Assembly: GCA_014523525.1 (NCBI GenBank)
Contig: JAATVL010000161.1
Coordinates: forward strand, 1-5,442
Source: Nitrososphaerales archaeon TH703
Lineage (GTDB): Archaea > Thermoproteota > Nitrososphaeria > Nitrososphaerales > Nitrososphaeraceae
Direction of reading: 5' to 3'
Length of the DNA stretch: 5,442 bases
The notes below the pieces were generated by a model, which did no database searches, was not told where the DNA came from, and worked only from the letters and a program-made list of their open reading frames with translations. Every line of letters starts with the position of its first letter. The first letter of the stretch is position 1. Position numbers and translations under genes: made by a program. This document shows positions 1-5,442 of this stretch, in pieces.

Positions 1-6
1 AATAAA

Positions 7-1938
7 TTACTTCATTATCGCAGACAGGAACCACTTTGGAAGTATGTTATAATTCATCCTGACAAAATAATTGAATGCCGAATCTAACACATATGTTTTT
101 GCCCAGTCGTCTTTAGACCTTATGGACCTACCATACGCTTGCACTAATCTTAACGCCGTCTGCCAATAATACCATTCTTTGTTAATTTTCCTTTTCTCTG
201 AAGTCCATTTATCGGCGATGTTAGGATAAGGCACTTTTGTAATTATTTGAAACCTGGACAAGTTATCTTTTAAATCAAGCCCAGTATGCAGAGAGGGGGA
301 AATAAGTACAGTTGGTTTCTTACTTTCGGCATGTTCCTTTATTACTTCGTCCCTTTCGATTTCGGGATCTGTCAAAATTAACCTCCGTGAATTCAATTTT
401 GAAAGATTTTCCTTGATAAAATTTAGCTGCTCATAAGAAGTTGTATGTATTATACCCTTATGGTTACTATGTATGTACATTATATTATCAATTGCCCGTG
501 ATATTTTTGTCTTTATATCCGCCTGCTGTAAATTACTAAAATTAAGGTATTCTACACTAAGAGAAAAAATGGGTCTATTTTCAACAGGGAAATCTGATTG
601 GATTTGTATGAATTTAGTTTTATTCTCTTCGGAGTCTATTCCGAGATTCTTCTCAAACGTTTTATGATTAAGAATTGTTGCGCTCATAATTAGTGTTTTT
701 GGACATTTTTCAACAATTGTTCTAATATACTTGGAGGGATCCAAGGGTTTCAATTCTACTCTCACAACATCGTAATTTTCTTTATGCACTTCTGAGACTA
801 TCCAGTTTTTAGGACTTGAAAGAATGTTATTTACGGTTCTCGTGAGCTTTTCGATATCTTGTACAATATCAATCAATAATTCTTTATGAATCAAGTTTTT
901 TTCACTTTCCGACTTGATATCTATTTCTAGACTAGAATCATCTTCAAATAGCTCTGACGCGCTTACTATTCTTTTGTTTCTTGCTTTTGCCTTCCTTTTT
1001 GAGTCATATCCATATTTCACTTTTCGTTCCTTTACCAAAGAATAAACGAGAGAGTCATATCCAATTAATTTGAGAATAGTTTCCTCCAAGTCAATCAAAA
1101 AATCTAACCAACCATCTATATCATATCCATAATCGACCATCTTAAACTTGGGAATATATCTTTTCCACCTTTTCTTTGATATCGAAAGTCCTCTGAATTT
1201 TACGATTTCAGTTTCAAGTAAATGTGCTTCATCCAGTACAAGTAATTCTCGTTGTTGCATCATATTTTTGTTTGTTAGTAATGATAAAAAAATTGAGTAA
1301 TTAAAAATTGAATGACTTGCTTTTAATGCTTGAAATAATTGATCAAAGTAGTAACAGGGATTCCATTCACGAGGAGTATCAAAATTTTTTAAATGAATCC
1401 AATTTGAATATTCAGTTTTATAATATTCTAATTTTTCCCTACTAATTAAAGTTCTTTCATTTTCTTTTCCCTTGTTATCAGTTTTATAATCATTTATGAA
1501 AGTTCTGTATTTACACCCTGTTCCTTCCATTGATTCATCAGATAAACATGGCCCATATTCACAAGAGGTATGTCTGCACTCATTTTCAGATCCCGAGTTA
1601 CATGAGGTGCAAAAATATTTTCCTTTCTCAATAAAGTCCTCTTTTACCCTACACAAAAAGTTGCTTTTTCCTTTAGCGACTTTTAGAAGCTTGTAATCAT
1701 GAGTATATTGAGTTTGGAGGTCCTTGGTTGCAGTACATATGTAACTAGACCCAAGCGCTCGGGCAATCGTTATCGCAATTGCACTTTTGCCAAATCCAGT
1801 TGGCGCTTCCAATATAATGTATTTATAACCTGAATTAAAAGCATCACAAACCTGCTCAATAACTTGTTCTTGGTTACATCTAAATGAAGTGTGAGGAAAA
1901 TTTTTTAAGTAATCATTTACACTTACTACTTTATTCAA
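7..1938 (-). CDS. XPD/Rad3-family Fe-S DNA helicase (DEAH, superfamily 2)
   Basis: This is a complete 643-residue ATP-dependent DNA helicase of the XPD/Rad3/DinG group, cytoplasmic; relatives unwind DNA 5'-3' in repair. Seen: Walker A EAPTGFGKS (44-52), motif Ia near TATKDLQTQY (69-78), DEAH box (236-239), motif III SAT (419-421), motif IV around 495-504, motif V around SLHTGLDL (549-556), and motif VI QAYGRSIRS (600-608). Eight cysteines (96, 110, 113, 121, 126, 131, 142, 195) lie between motifs Ia and II, where XPD carries a four-cysteine 4Fe-4S domain. C96 and C195 match the outer ligands in position; the others exceed the usual number. Residues 301-350 form a charged, low-complexity stretch in the Arch-domain region. 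The start is TTG, directly preceded by an in-frame TAA; no ATG or GTG lies before Walker A. The family is certain. Whether it is the XPD repair orthologue or a paralogue is not, so no symbol is given. Confidence 0.93.
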   Translation of the reverse strand: MNKVVSVNDYLKNFPHTSFRCNQEQVIEQVCDAFNSGYKYIILEAPTGFGKSAIAITIARALGSSYICTATKDLQTQYTHDYKLLKVAKGKSNFLCRVKEDFIEKGKYFCTSCNSGSENECRHTSCEYGPCLSDESMEGTGCKYRTFINDYKTDNKGKENERTLISREKLEYYKTEYSNWIHLKNFDTPREWNPCYYFDQLFQALKASHSIFNYSIFLSLLTNKNMMQQRELLVLDEAHLLETEIVKFRGLSISKKRWKRYIPKFKMVDYGYDIDGWLDFLIDLEETILKLIGYDSLVYSLVKERKVKYGYDSKRKAKARNKRIVSASELFEDDSSLEIDIKSESEKNLIHKELLIDIVQDIEKLTRTVNNILSSPKNWIVSEVHKENYDVVRVELKPLDPSKYIRTIVEKCPKTLIMSATILNHKTFEKNLGIDSEENKTKFIQIQSDFPVENRPIFSLSVEYLNFSNLQQADIKTKISRAIDNIMYIHSNHKGIIHTTSYEQLNFIKENLSKLNSRRLILTDPEIERDEVIKEHAESKKPTVLISPSLHTGLDLKDNLSRFQIITKVPYPNIADKWTSEKRKINKEWYYWQTALRLVQAYGRSIRSKDDWAKTYVLDSAFNYFVRMNYNILPKWFLSAIMK

Positions 1939-1967
1939 TTATAGAGAAAGGAGATAAGTAATTGCTG

Positions 1968-1977
1968 AAATAAATTT
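1968..1977 (-). promoter_or_regulatory. Candidate TATA box for the helicase gene
   Basis: Read on the minus strand this is AAATTTATTT. Its centre lies about 34 bases before the TTG start at 1938. With the usual archaeal TATA-to-start distance of about 26 bases, transcription would begin near 1946 and leave a leader of roughly 8 bases. No Shine-Dalgarno-like sequence precedes the TTG on the coding strand, which fits a nearly leaderless message. The surroundings are AT-rich, and a second AT-rich run slightly further upstream could also serve. Confidence 0.4.
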
Positions 1978-2116
1978 TTCCTATTTTATTTAATTTGGTC
2001 TTCAAATATTCGTATACTTTTCAAAGCCCCTTGGAGAGCTATCTCTATAATTATGGAGAACAGTATAATAATGAAACACAAAATTTGAAGTAAATTTCTT
2101 AAAAAGCAGGTACGAC

Positions 2117-2122
2117 TTATAT
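2117..2122 (+). promoter_or_regulatory. Candidate TATA box for the exported membrane protein gene
   Basis: TTATAT is centred about 37 bases before the ATG at 2157. Transcription would begin around 2145, giving a leader of about 12 bases. The 3' end of the box is the first part of the inverted repeat at 2120-2146, so a protein bound there could compete with TBP or block RNA polymerase. Confidence 0.45.
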
Positions 2123-2146
2123 GAAACCAAAGCGTTAGGTTTCATA
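2120..2146. promoter_or_regulatory. Inverted repeat between TATA box and start codon: candidate operator
   Basis: The arms TATGAAACC (2120-2128) and GGTTTCATA (2138-2146) are perfect reverse complements, separated by nine bases. The repeat overlaps the TATA box and ends ten bases before the ATG at 2157. This is the typical place for a dimeric archaeal repressor to act. The centres of the arms are 18 bases apart, which would put a two-fold protein on roughly one face of the helix. If transcription starts near 2145, most of the repeat is not transcribed, so a DNA site is likelier than an RNA hairpin. The cognate regulator cannot be named from this window. Confidence 0.45.
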
Positions 2147-2156
2147 GTCAGATAAC

Positions 2157-3230
2157 ATGAGATTCCACTACGTTCTGATATCATTCTTATTTCTCATATT
2201 AATTACGACTTTTATTCCTCATTTTATCTCATTTGCCCATCTTTCTCATACGCCCCATTACAATGGAGGATCCAACAGAGATGGAATGGGAAAGTACTAT
2301 CCATATATGGCTTTAGATCCCGAATATGCCACTCCTAACAAGCCAACACAGATAACATTTAGTGTACAAGACTTTGATGGAAAAGACGTATACGGTATCG
2401 AAACAATGGTTGAAATCTATCAAGAAAGTACGGGGGAAAGGGTAAAGGGATTCCCTTGGACAGTCCGGGATATCGGAGATTTCAATCTATATTATGTGTT
2501 CCCTTATCCAGGCTCATATGAAATAGTGCTTAGTGTAGCTAACGATGACAAGATGGTGAATCACAACCAGTTAGATGCCCCAAGATCCATTCTGTCTAGT
2601 ATAACTGATTGTAATTGTCAACGAGTAATATTCAATGTTACTATCTCAGACTCGTGGGGACTGGTTAGAAATTCTCTTTTGGCCATTTCCATTTTAACTC
2701 CAATCATAGTTCTTGGGATTGTCTTAGGAAGAATTTATTATAAGAGGAGAAACCAGACTTTAGAATCGCTACCAGAAAAAGAAAATCTGAAATATATAAT
2801 TATGTTACTTGCCATAGCTGGCGGCTTAGTACACATGGCAATTTTTCCCGAACATGGATCATTACAAATTTATTATTCAGTTTTCTTAATGGCAGCAGCT
2901 GGAGCTCAGGTAGCATACGGAATCTTGTATATTTTGATCAATTTTGCCGGTGATTCCTATTCGGGTAACAACAGGAAATATATCTTAAGTCAATACAAAA
3001 AAAGGGTGGCATTAAATCTTTTTGGATTGATTGGAACATCTGTTCTCATAGGATTGTATACGTATTCGGTTATTATAGCCCCTCCGTTGTCGCCTGACAA
3101 TAAGCCGGAGAACATTGATGCTGCAGGAATTTTGGCAAAGTCAGTAGAGATATTCTTGGTAATTGGAATAGTTTACCTGATAGCATGGGAAAAGAGAAGG
3201 GTAAAAAAGATTCTTGTCAGTGCAAAATAA
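2157..3230 (+). CDS. Exported five-helix membrane protein with N-terminal HxxHxxH and beta-sandwich-like domain, possible metal handling
   Basis: I do not recognise a named gene; function is unknown. The 357 residues begin with a signal-peptide-like segment (1-27) ending FISFA. Cleavage there would leave His28 as the mature N-terminus, followed by His31 and His34. Residues about 55-130 look like an extracytoplasmic beta-sandwich reminiscent of YtkA-like or CopC-like domains (repeated beta strands, PGSYEIVLSV at 118-127). A CNC pair follows at 152-154. Five hydrophobic helices are visible near 172-191, 211-230, 237-262, 284-307 and 323-344. His226 and the PEH motif (231-233) sit at the end of the second. 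The C-terminus is basic (KRRVKK), probably cytoplasmic. The ATG at 2157 is preferred for the signal peptide and promoter spacing. The gene stands alone, divergent from the helicase. Copper or other metal binding is inferred from residue pattern only; a structural or redox-anchoring role is equally open. Confidence 0.85.
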   Translation: MRFHYVLISFLFLILITTFIPHFISFAHLSHTPHYNGGSNRDGMGKYYPYMALDPEYATPNKPTQITFSVQDFDGKDVYGIETMVEIYQESTGERVKGFPWTVRDIGDFNLYYVFPYPGSYEIVLSVANDDKMVNHNQLDAPRSILSSITDCNCQRVIFNVTISDSWGLVRNSLLAISILTPIIVLGIVLGRIYYKRRNQTLESLPEKENLKYIIMLLAIAGGLVHMAIFPEHGSLQIYYSVFLMAAAGAQVAYGILYILINFAGDSYSGNNRKYILSQYKKRVALNLFGLIGTSVLIGLYTYSVIIAPPLSPDNKPENIDAAGILAKSVEIFLVIGIVYLIAWEKRRVKKILVSAK

Positions 3231-3351
3231 TTATTAATTAATGATAAGGAAAATGATAAGTACTGAGGTATAATAGAGATAGCAATATAATCTGAATCTT
3301 AGTTCAAGATATATTTTAACGGGGGATTACTTACAATGTAATTAAGTTGGT

Positions 3352-3399
3352 GTTATTTTGATCTTTATCTTTTTCTTGATATTATTTAAAATAAATAAG
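3352..3399. terminator. T-rich convergent termination region
   Basis: Between the convergent genes ending at 3230 and 3433, the plus strand has a T-rich tract (3352-3385, including CTTTATCTTTTTCTTG). The minus strand has its own T-rich run, TTATTTATTTTAAAT, across about 3382-3399. Archaeal termination relies largely on such U-runs without a strong hairpin, so this segment can stop transcripts from both sides. For the rightward gene it lies more than 120 bases after the stop codon, implying a long 3' untranslated end. Confidence 0.4.
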
Positions 3400-3432
3400 C
3401 ATTAGATGTGCATTACGTTACCTTCTAGAAGC

Positions 3433-3810
3433 CTACGCCTTGATGAGCTTGCTTACAACATGCTGTATCTTATTTATTAATTCAACGTGGTCAGAGGAGA
3501 TATCCATAGAAACGAGAAGTAAATTGTTATCGATTGGTACTGTTAGGAGCTTAATTTTCTCCCGTTCAGAAAAAGTATAATGTACTTTACCAAAGACATT
3601 ATCAAAATCACGTCTTAGAACATTATTTATGGCATATCCAAGATACAACCTAATTGAACCATCGTCCCTTTCTAAAGACGTCAATCCATTCTTCATATCC
3701 CCTGCAATTAAATTTCCCATCTTATCGATTATCCCTACAAATCGTATCTTCTCATTAATCCCAAAAATATCATTACATAATACCCTGAAGTCTTCCAATT
3801 TAAAGTCCAT
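3433..3810 (-). CDS. Roadblock/LC7-like small protein
   Basis: This 125-residue protein has the order of elements of a roadblock/longin-type fold. An N-terminal helix (4-18) is followed by the strand KIRFVGIID (21-29) and turn MGNLIAG (31-37). A long helix (about 50-68) and strands around 74-80, 85-93 and 95-104 come next, then a C-terminal helix (106-124). It has no signal peptide or membrane segment, so it is cytoplasmic. Such proteins are numerous in Thaumarchaeota (I recall a family named DUF6659, not verified here). Roadblock domains usually dimerise and act with small GTPases or as sensory scaffolds, but no GTPase or kinase gene lies nearby, so the partner is unknown. The ATG start is supported by a TATA box about 26 bases upstream. 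The gene is convergent with the membrane protein gene. Confidence 0.82.
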   Translation of the reverse strand: MDFKLEDFRVLCNDIFGINEKIRFVGIIDKMGNLIAGDMKNGLTSLERDDGSIRLYLGYAINNVLRRDFDNVFGKVHYTFSEREKIKLLTVPIDNNLLLVSMDISSDHVELINKIQHVVSKLIKA

Positions 3811-3830
3811 AAGATAAAAATCTTTTTGAG

Positions 3831-3839
3831 TAATATAAA
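3831..3839 (-). promoter_or_regulatory. TATA box of the roadblock-like gene, leaderless spacing
   Basis: On the minus strand this reads TTTATATTA. Its centre is about 25-26 bases before the A of the ATG at 3810, so transcription should begin at or within a base or two of the start codon, giving a leaderless message. This is the cleanest promoter in the window and also decides the start codon. A direct repeat (TAGGTTTT, plus-strand sense, at 3851-3858 and 3861-3868) lies just upstream of it. Confidence 0.6.
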
Positions 3840-3850
3840 GCGTAGAAAAT

Positions 3851-3870
3851 TAGGTTTTTCTAGGTTTTAT
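3851..3870. repeat. Ten-base tandem direct repeat upstream of the roadblock-like promoter
   Basis: Two consecutive ten-base units, TAGGTTTTTC and TAGGTTTTAT, share their first eight bases. They lie 12-31 bases upstream of the TATA box of the minus-strand gene, one helical turn apart. An activator could bind there on one face of the DNA. The sequence is T-rich, so chance is a real alternative. Confidence 0.3.
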
Positions 3871-3995
3871 ACATTAATTTCCTGAAATATAACATCAAGT
3901 AAAGAAACAAGTTGAAAAAACACTAGTCACTATCACTATTCAACCAATATTTCAAATTTCTTAATAATTAAAGGACCTATTCCATCCGAAGTTTT

Positions 3996-4220
3996 TCAGA
4001 ATGTCTGGTTGACTATTTTTATTACGATATCCCACAAAAAAGGGTATTTCGATTCAATTTGCTTGTATATGTCTAAACGGTTCGTGTAAATTTTAGGTAA
4101 TTTGTTAAATGTCTTGTACTCCTTCCTCTTAGTTACTTTTATTGTTTTTTTCACAGTAAATGTGGTTCTTAGAATCCAAAGTAAATCTTTTCTCCCTTCA
4201 AGAGCCTTAATGTTAGCCAT
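3996..4220 (-). CDS. Small basic hypothetical protein, doubtful
   Basis: This is a 74-residue open frame with ATG start and TGA stop that I do not recognise. It has 13 lysines and 4 arginines against 6 acidic residues, with a basic stretch at 24-36 (KKTIKVTKRKEYK) and a hydrophobic C-terminal segment (61-70). It has no cysteine and no signal peptide. In favour of a real gene: it overlaps no other gene, fills an otherwise empty 497-base stretch (3811-4307), and has an AT-rich TATA-like sequence at leaderless spacing. Against: a frame of this length arises by chance a few times in an AT-rich window this size, and the composition may simply reflect A-rich DNA. If it is not a gene, the whole 3811-4307 stretch is non-coding apart from promoters. 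Confidence 0.4.
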   Translation of the reverse strand: MANIKALEGRKDLLWILRTTFTVKKTIKVTKRKEYKTFNKLPKIYTNRLDIYKQIESKYPFLWDIVIKIVNQTF

Positions 4221-4240
4221 GCGACGTTTGGAAATTTCTG

Positions 4241-4249
4241 ATTTAATTA
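4241..4249 (-). promoter_or_regulatory. Weak TATA-like sequence upstream of the small basic ORF
   Basis: The minus strand reads TAATTAAAT, centred about 25 bases before the ATG at 4220, which would give a leaderless start. The surroundings are AT-rich, so the match is weak evidence by itself. Confidence 0.3.
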
Positions 4250-4261
4250 CAACTAAAACTT

Positions 4262-4275
4262 GAGAAACCTTAAAT
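4262..4275 (+). promoter_or_regulatory. Candidate BRE and TATA box for the PsbP/FxLYD-like gene
   Basis: GAGAAACC (4262-4269), a purine-rich BRE-like element, is followed by TTAAAT (4270-4275). Transcription would begin near 4299, about 9 bases before the ATG at 4308 and 21 before the in-frame ATG at 4320. No Shine-Dalgarno site precedes either ATG, so the promoter mildly favours the first. Confidence 0.45.
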
Positions 4276-4307
4276 TCAAATTAACTCATAGTTAATGCTG
4301 CAAATAT

Positions 4308-5276
4308 ATGGGCTTAGCTATGAAATTTGTGATGCTTGCCATAGTACAGTTATTAGTCGTTCTCTCTTTAGAGATTGTTTTACAATCATCATTTGCTCAA
4401 AACTTGTCGGAAGAAACAGGCAATAAAAACTCTTCGGTTACTCAATATGAAAATCCAGACATAGGAATTAGACTGTCACATCCATCTGACTGGGGAAAGA
4501 TAGTTGAGTTGGATGAGGGTTGCCATAAGCAACCATCTTGTGATTTAGACTTGGATGGAACTAATACTAATTATACATTTGGCTTTTCATTGCAAAAATT
4601 TTCTAAAGTAAGTTGTAAATGTATGTCCTTAATGGATCATGTCAGAAATGGTTTTGACTCTCAGGTTACTTCTCTCAATGGTTTTTCCTTTATAAACGAT
4701 AATCAAACGACTATCGGAAAAAATTACCCGGGTTGGCAATATGAATACTCATTTTTACATAATGGCGCAGAGGAAAGAGGAATTAATGTTTTTGCTACGT
4801 TCAATGACACGTATTATTCAATAGGTGTTACTTATCCGGAGGAATCAAGAGCAAAACTATTACCTGAATTTAAAAAAGTAATCGATTCTATAGAATTTTT
4901 ACCTGTTCAAGATCAAATTAGCAAAATACCCTCATTTTTGAATATGAGTGAGGTGGAAGGATCCAAATCTAACACAGCTTCAAAAAATAATGTCAGCGGA
5001 CTTCAAATATTGAGCCATAATTCATTTACGGATTCTGAAGGTAATATGCACGTAGCAGGCGAAGTAAAAAATAATTCCCCATCTGCTGAGACATATGTAA
5101 AAATCATAGGAACCTTTTACGATATCAACAATCAAGTTGTCGGAGCACAATTTACCTATGCAAATCCTCCTTCCGCTGGGGCAGGAGATAAGGCTCCGTT
5201 TGAAATAATCCTTACCTCTGCAAGTGTTCCTACTTCTTTGATAGATCACTATATCCTACAAGCGAGTCACGAGTGA
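4308..5276 (+). CDS. Exported PsbP-like / FxLYD-like two-domain protein
   Basis: The 322-residue protein has a signal peptide (1-30, hydrophobic core about 6-25, likely cut after SSFA). Residues about 45-198 resemble the PsbP-like/PsbP-related fold: YENPDIGIRLSHPSDW opens it, and a long helix LLPEFKKVIDSIEFLP closes it, as in that family. A polar linker (about 199-230) leads to a C-terminal beta-sandwich of FxLYD type (231-320), with HVAGEVKNNSPSA and VKIIGTFYD typical of that domain. It probably sits outside the membrane, perhaps glycosylated (several NxS/T sites, e.g. NSS, NYT, NQT). No membrane anchor or lipobox cysteine is seen after the signal. Cysteines 72, 78, 103 and 105 fall in an insertion of the first domain and could form disulfides or bind a metal. 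Function is unknown; such proteins are frequent in ammonia-oxidising archaea. The in-frame ATG at 4320 is an alternative start that leaves a more typical signal peptide. Confidence 0.85.
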   Translation: MGLAMKFVMLAIVQLLVVLSLEIVLQSSFAQNLSEETGNKNSSVTQYENPDIGIRLSHPSDWGKIVELDEGCHKQPSCDLDLDGTNTNYTFGFSLQKFSKVSCKCMSLMDHVRNGFDSQVTSLNGFSFINDNQTTIGKNYPGWQYEYSFLHNGAEERGINVFATFNDTYYSIGVTYPEESRAKLLPEFKKVIDSIEFLPVQDQISKIPSFLNMSEVEGSKSNTASKNNVSGLQILSHNSFTDSEGNMHVAGEVKNNSPSAETYVKIIGTFYDINNQVVGAQFTYANPPSAGAGDKAPFEIILTSASVPTSLIDHYILQASHE

Positions 5277-5442
5277 AGAGATACAGCTCAGGTAAATAAA
5301 TTACATAGACCCCGCAAGTTATAATGATTTGTTAGATCCTTTAAGGATATGCCAAAGGAGTATAACACGATAAACATGTCTAGGAAGATATTGTGGAGCT
5401 GGGCCTGATATTTGTCTGAATGACGTATTGGCTAATTACTAA
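5277..5442. other. Non-coding tail of the window
   Basis: No gene can be supported here. An AT-rich AAATAAATTA (about 5294-5303) could be a TATA box for something beyond the window. A short frame at 5349-5408 (19 codons, plus) is too short to call, and an ATG at 5420 stays open to the window end with too few codons to judge. A 13-base palindrome, ATCCTT-T-AAGGAT, lies at 5336-5348. No T-rich terminator is evident after the gene ending at 5276. Confidence 0.4.

Noticed and set aside
473..667. 64-codon plus-strand open frame inside the helicase gene
   Set aside because: It is fully antisense to a well-supported helicase coding region and has no family resemblance.
1496..1696. 66-codon plus-strand open frame inside the helicase gene
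   Set aside because: It is antisense to the cysteine-rich helicase region, whose conserved pattern explains the lack of stops.
2002..2184. 60-codon minus-strand open frame in the divergent intergenic region
   Set aside because: It overlaps the promoter, the inverted repeat and the start of the membrane protein gene, has no recognisable domain, and is easily explained by chance.
3422..3431. Ten-base palindrome CTTCTAGAAG just past the roadblock-like stop codon
   Set aside because: Without a loop it makes a poor hairpin terminator, and it is short enough to be chance.
3629..3817. 62-codon plus-strand open frame over the roadblock-like gene
   Set aside because: It is an antisense shadow of the roadblock-like coding sequence.
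3921..3938. Three CACTA copies at 6-7 base spacing, flanked by GTTGAA/TTCAAC
   Set aside because: Units are too short and irregular for a CRISPR or iteron array, and the six-base flanking arms with a 22-base loop are expected by chance.
5022..5249. 75-codon minus-strand open frame
   Set aside because: It is antisense to the FxLYD-like domain, whose conserved residues lie on the plus strand.
5336..5348. 13-base palindrome ATCCTT-T-AAGGAT
   Set aside because: A six-base arm palindrome is expected about once per window of this size, and no gene or promoter gives it context.

Overview
The window reads as a chromosomal segment of an AT-rich ammonia-oxidising archaeon (Thaumarchaeota/Nitrososphaeria), most like the Nitrososphaera/Nitrosocosmicus side of the group. 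Four things point there. The first gene is an archaeal XPD/Rad3-type helicase. There is a roadblock-like small protein of a kind common in these genomes. There are exported PsbP-like and FxLYD-like domains. Promoters are TATA-box type, placed so that transcripts start at or a few bases before the start codon, with no clear Shine-Dalgarno sites. The assignment rests on recognising protein families by eye, not on a search.

Layout: (1) 7-1938, minus: a complete Fe-S superfamily 2 DNA helicase with a TTG start and an enlarged cysteine cluster. (2) 1939-2156: a divergent promoter region, with a 9-bp perfect inverted repeat joined to the TATA box of the rightward gene. (3) 2157-3230, plus: an exported, five-helix membrane protein. 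Its predicted mature N-terminus is a histidine in an HxxHxxH pattern, followed by a beta-sandwich-like domain, a CxC pair and a membrane H-x6-H motif. (4) 3231-3432: a convergent gap with T-rich termination signals. (5) 3433-3810, minus: a roadblock/LC7-like protein, apparently leaderless. (6) 3811-4307: sparse sequence holding one doubtful 74-residue basic ORF (3996-4220, minus) and a divergent promoter pair. (7) 4308-5276, plus: an exported two-domain protein, PsbP-like then FxLYD-like. (8) 5277-5442: no gene I can support.

The genes look like single-gene units rather than an operon: neighbours are divergent or convergent, and each has its own promoter-like signal. I see no mobile element, CRISPR array, tRNA or rRNA, and no defence or biosynthetic cluster. 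The least explained item is the membrane protein at 2157-3230. Its architecture suggests extracytoplasmic metal (perhaps copper) handling, and it has a candidate operator at its promoter. That function is inference only.
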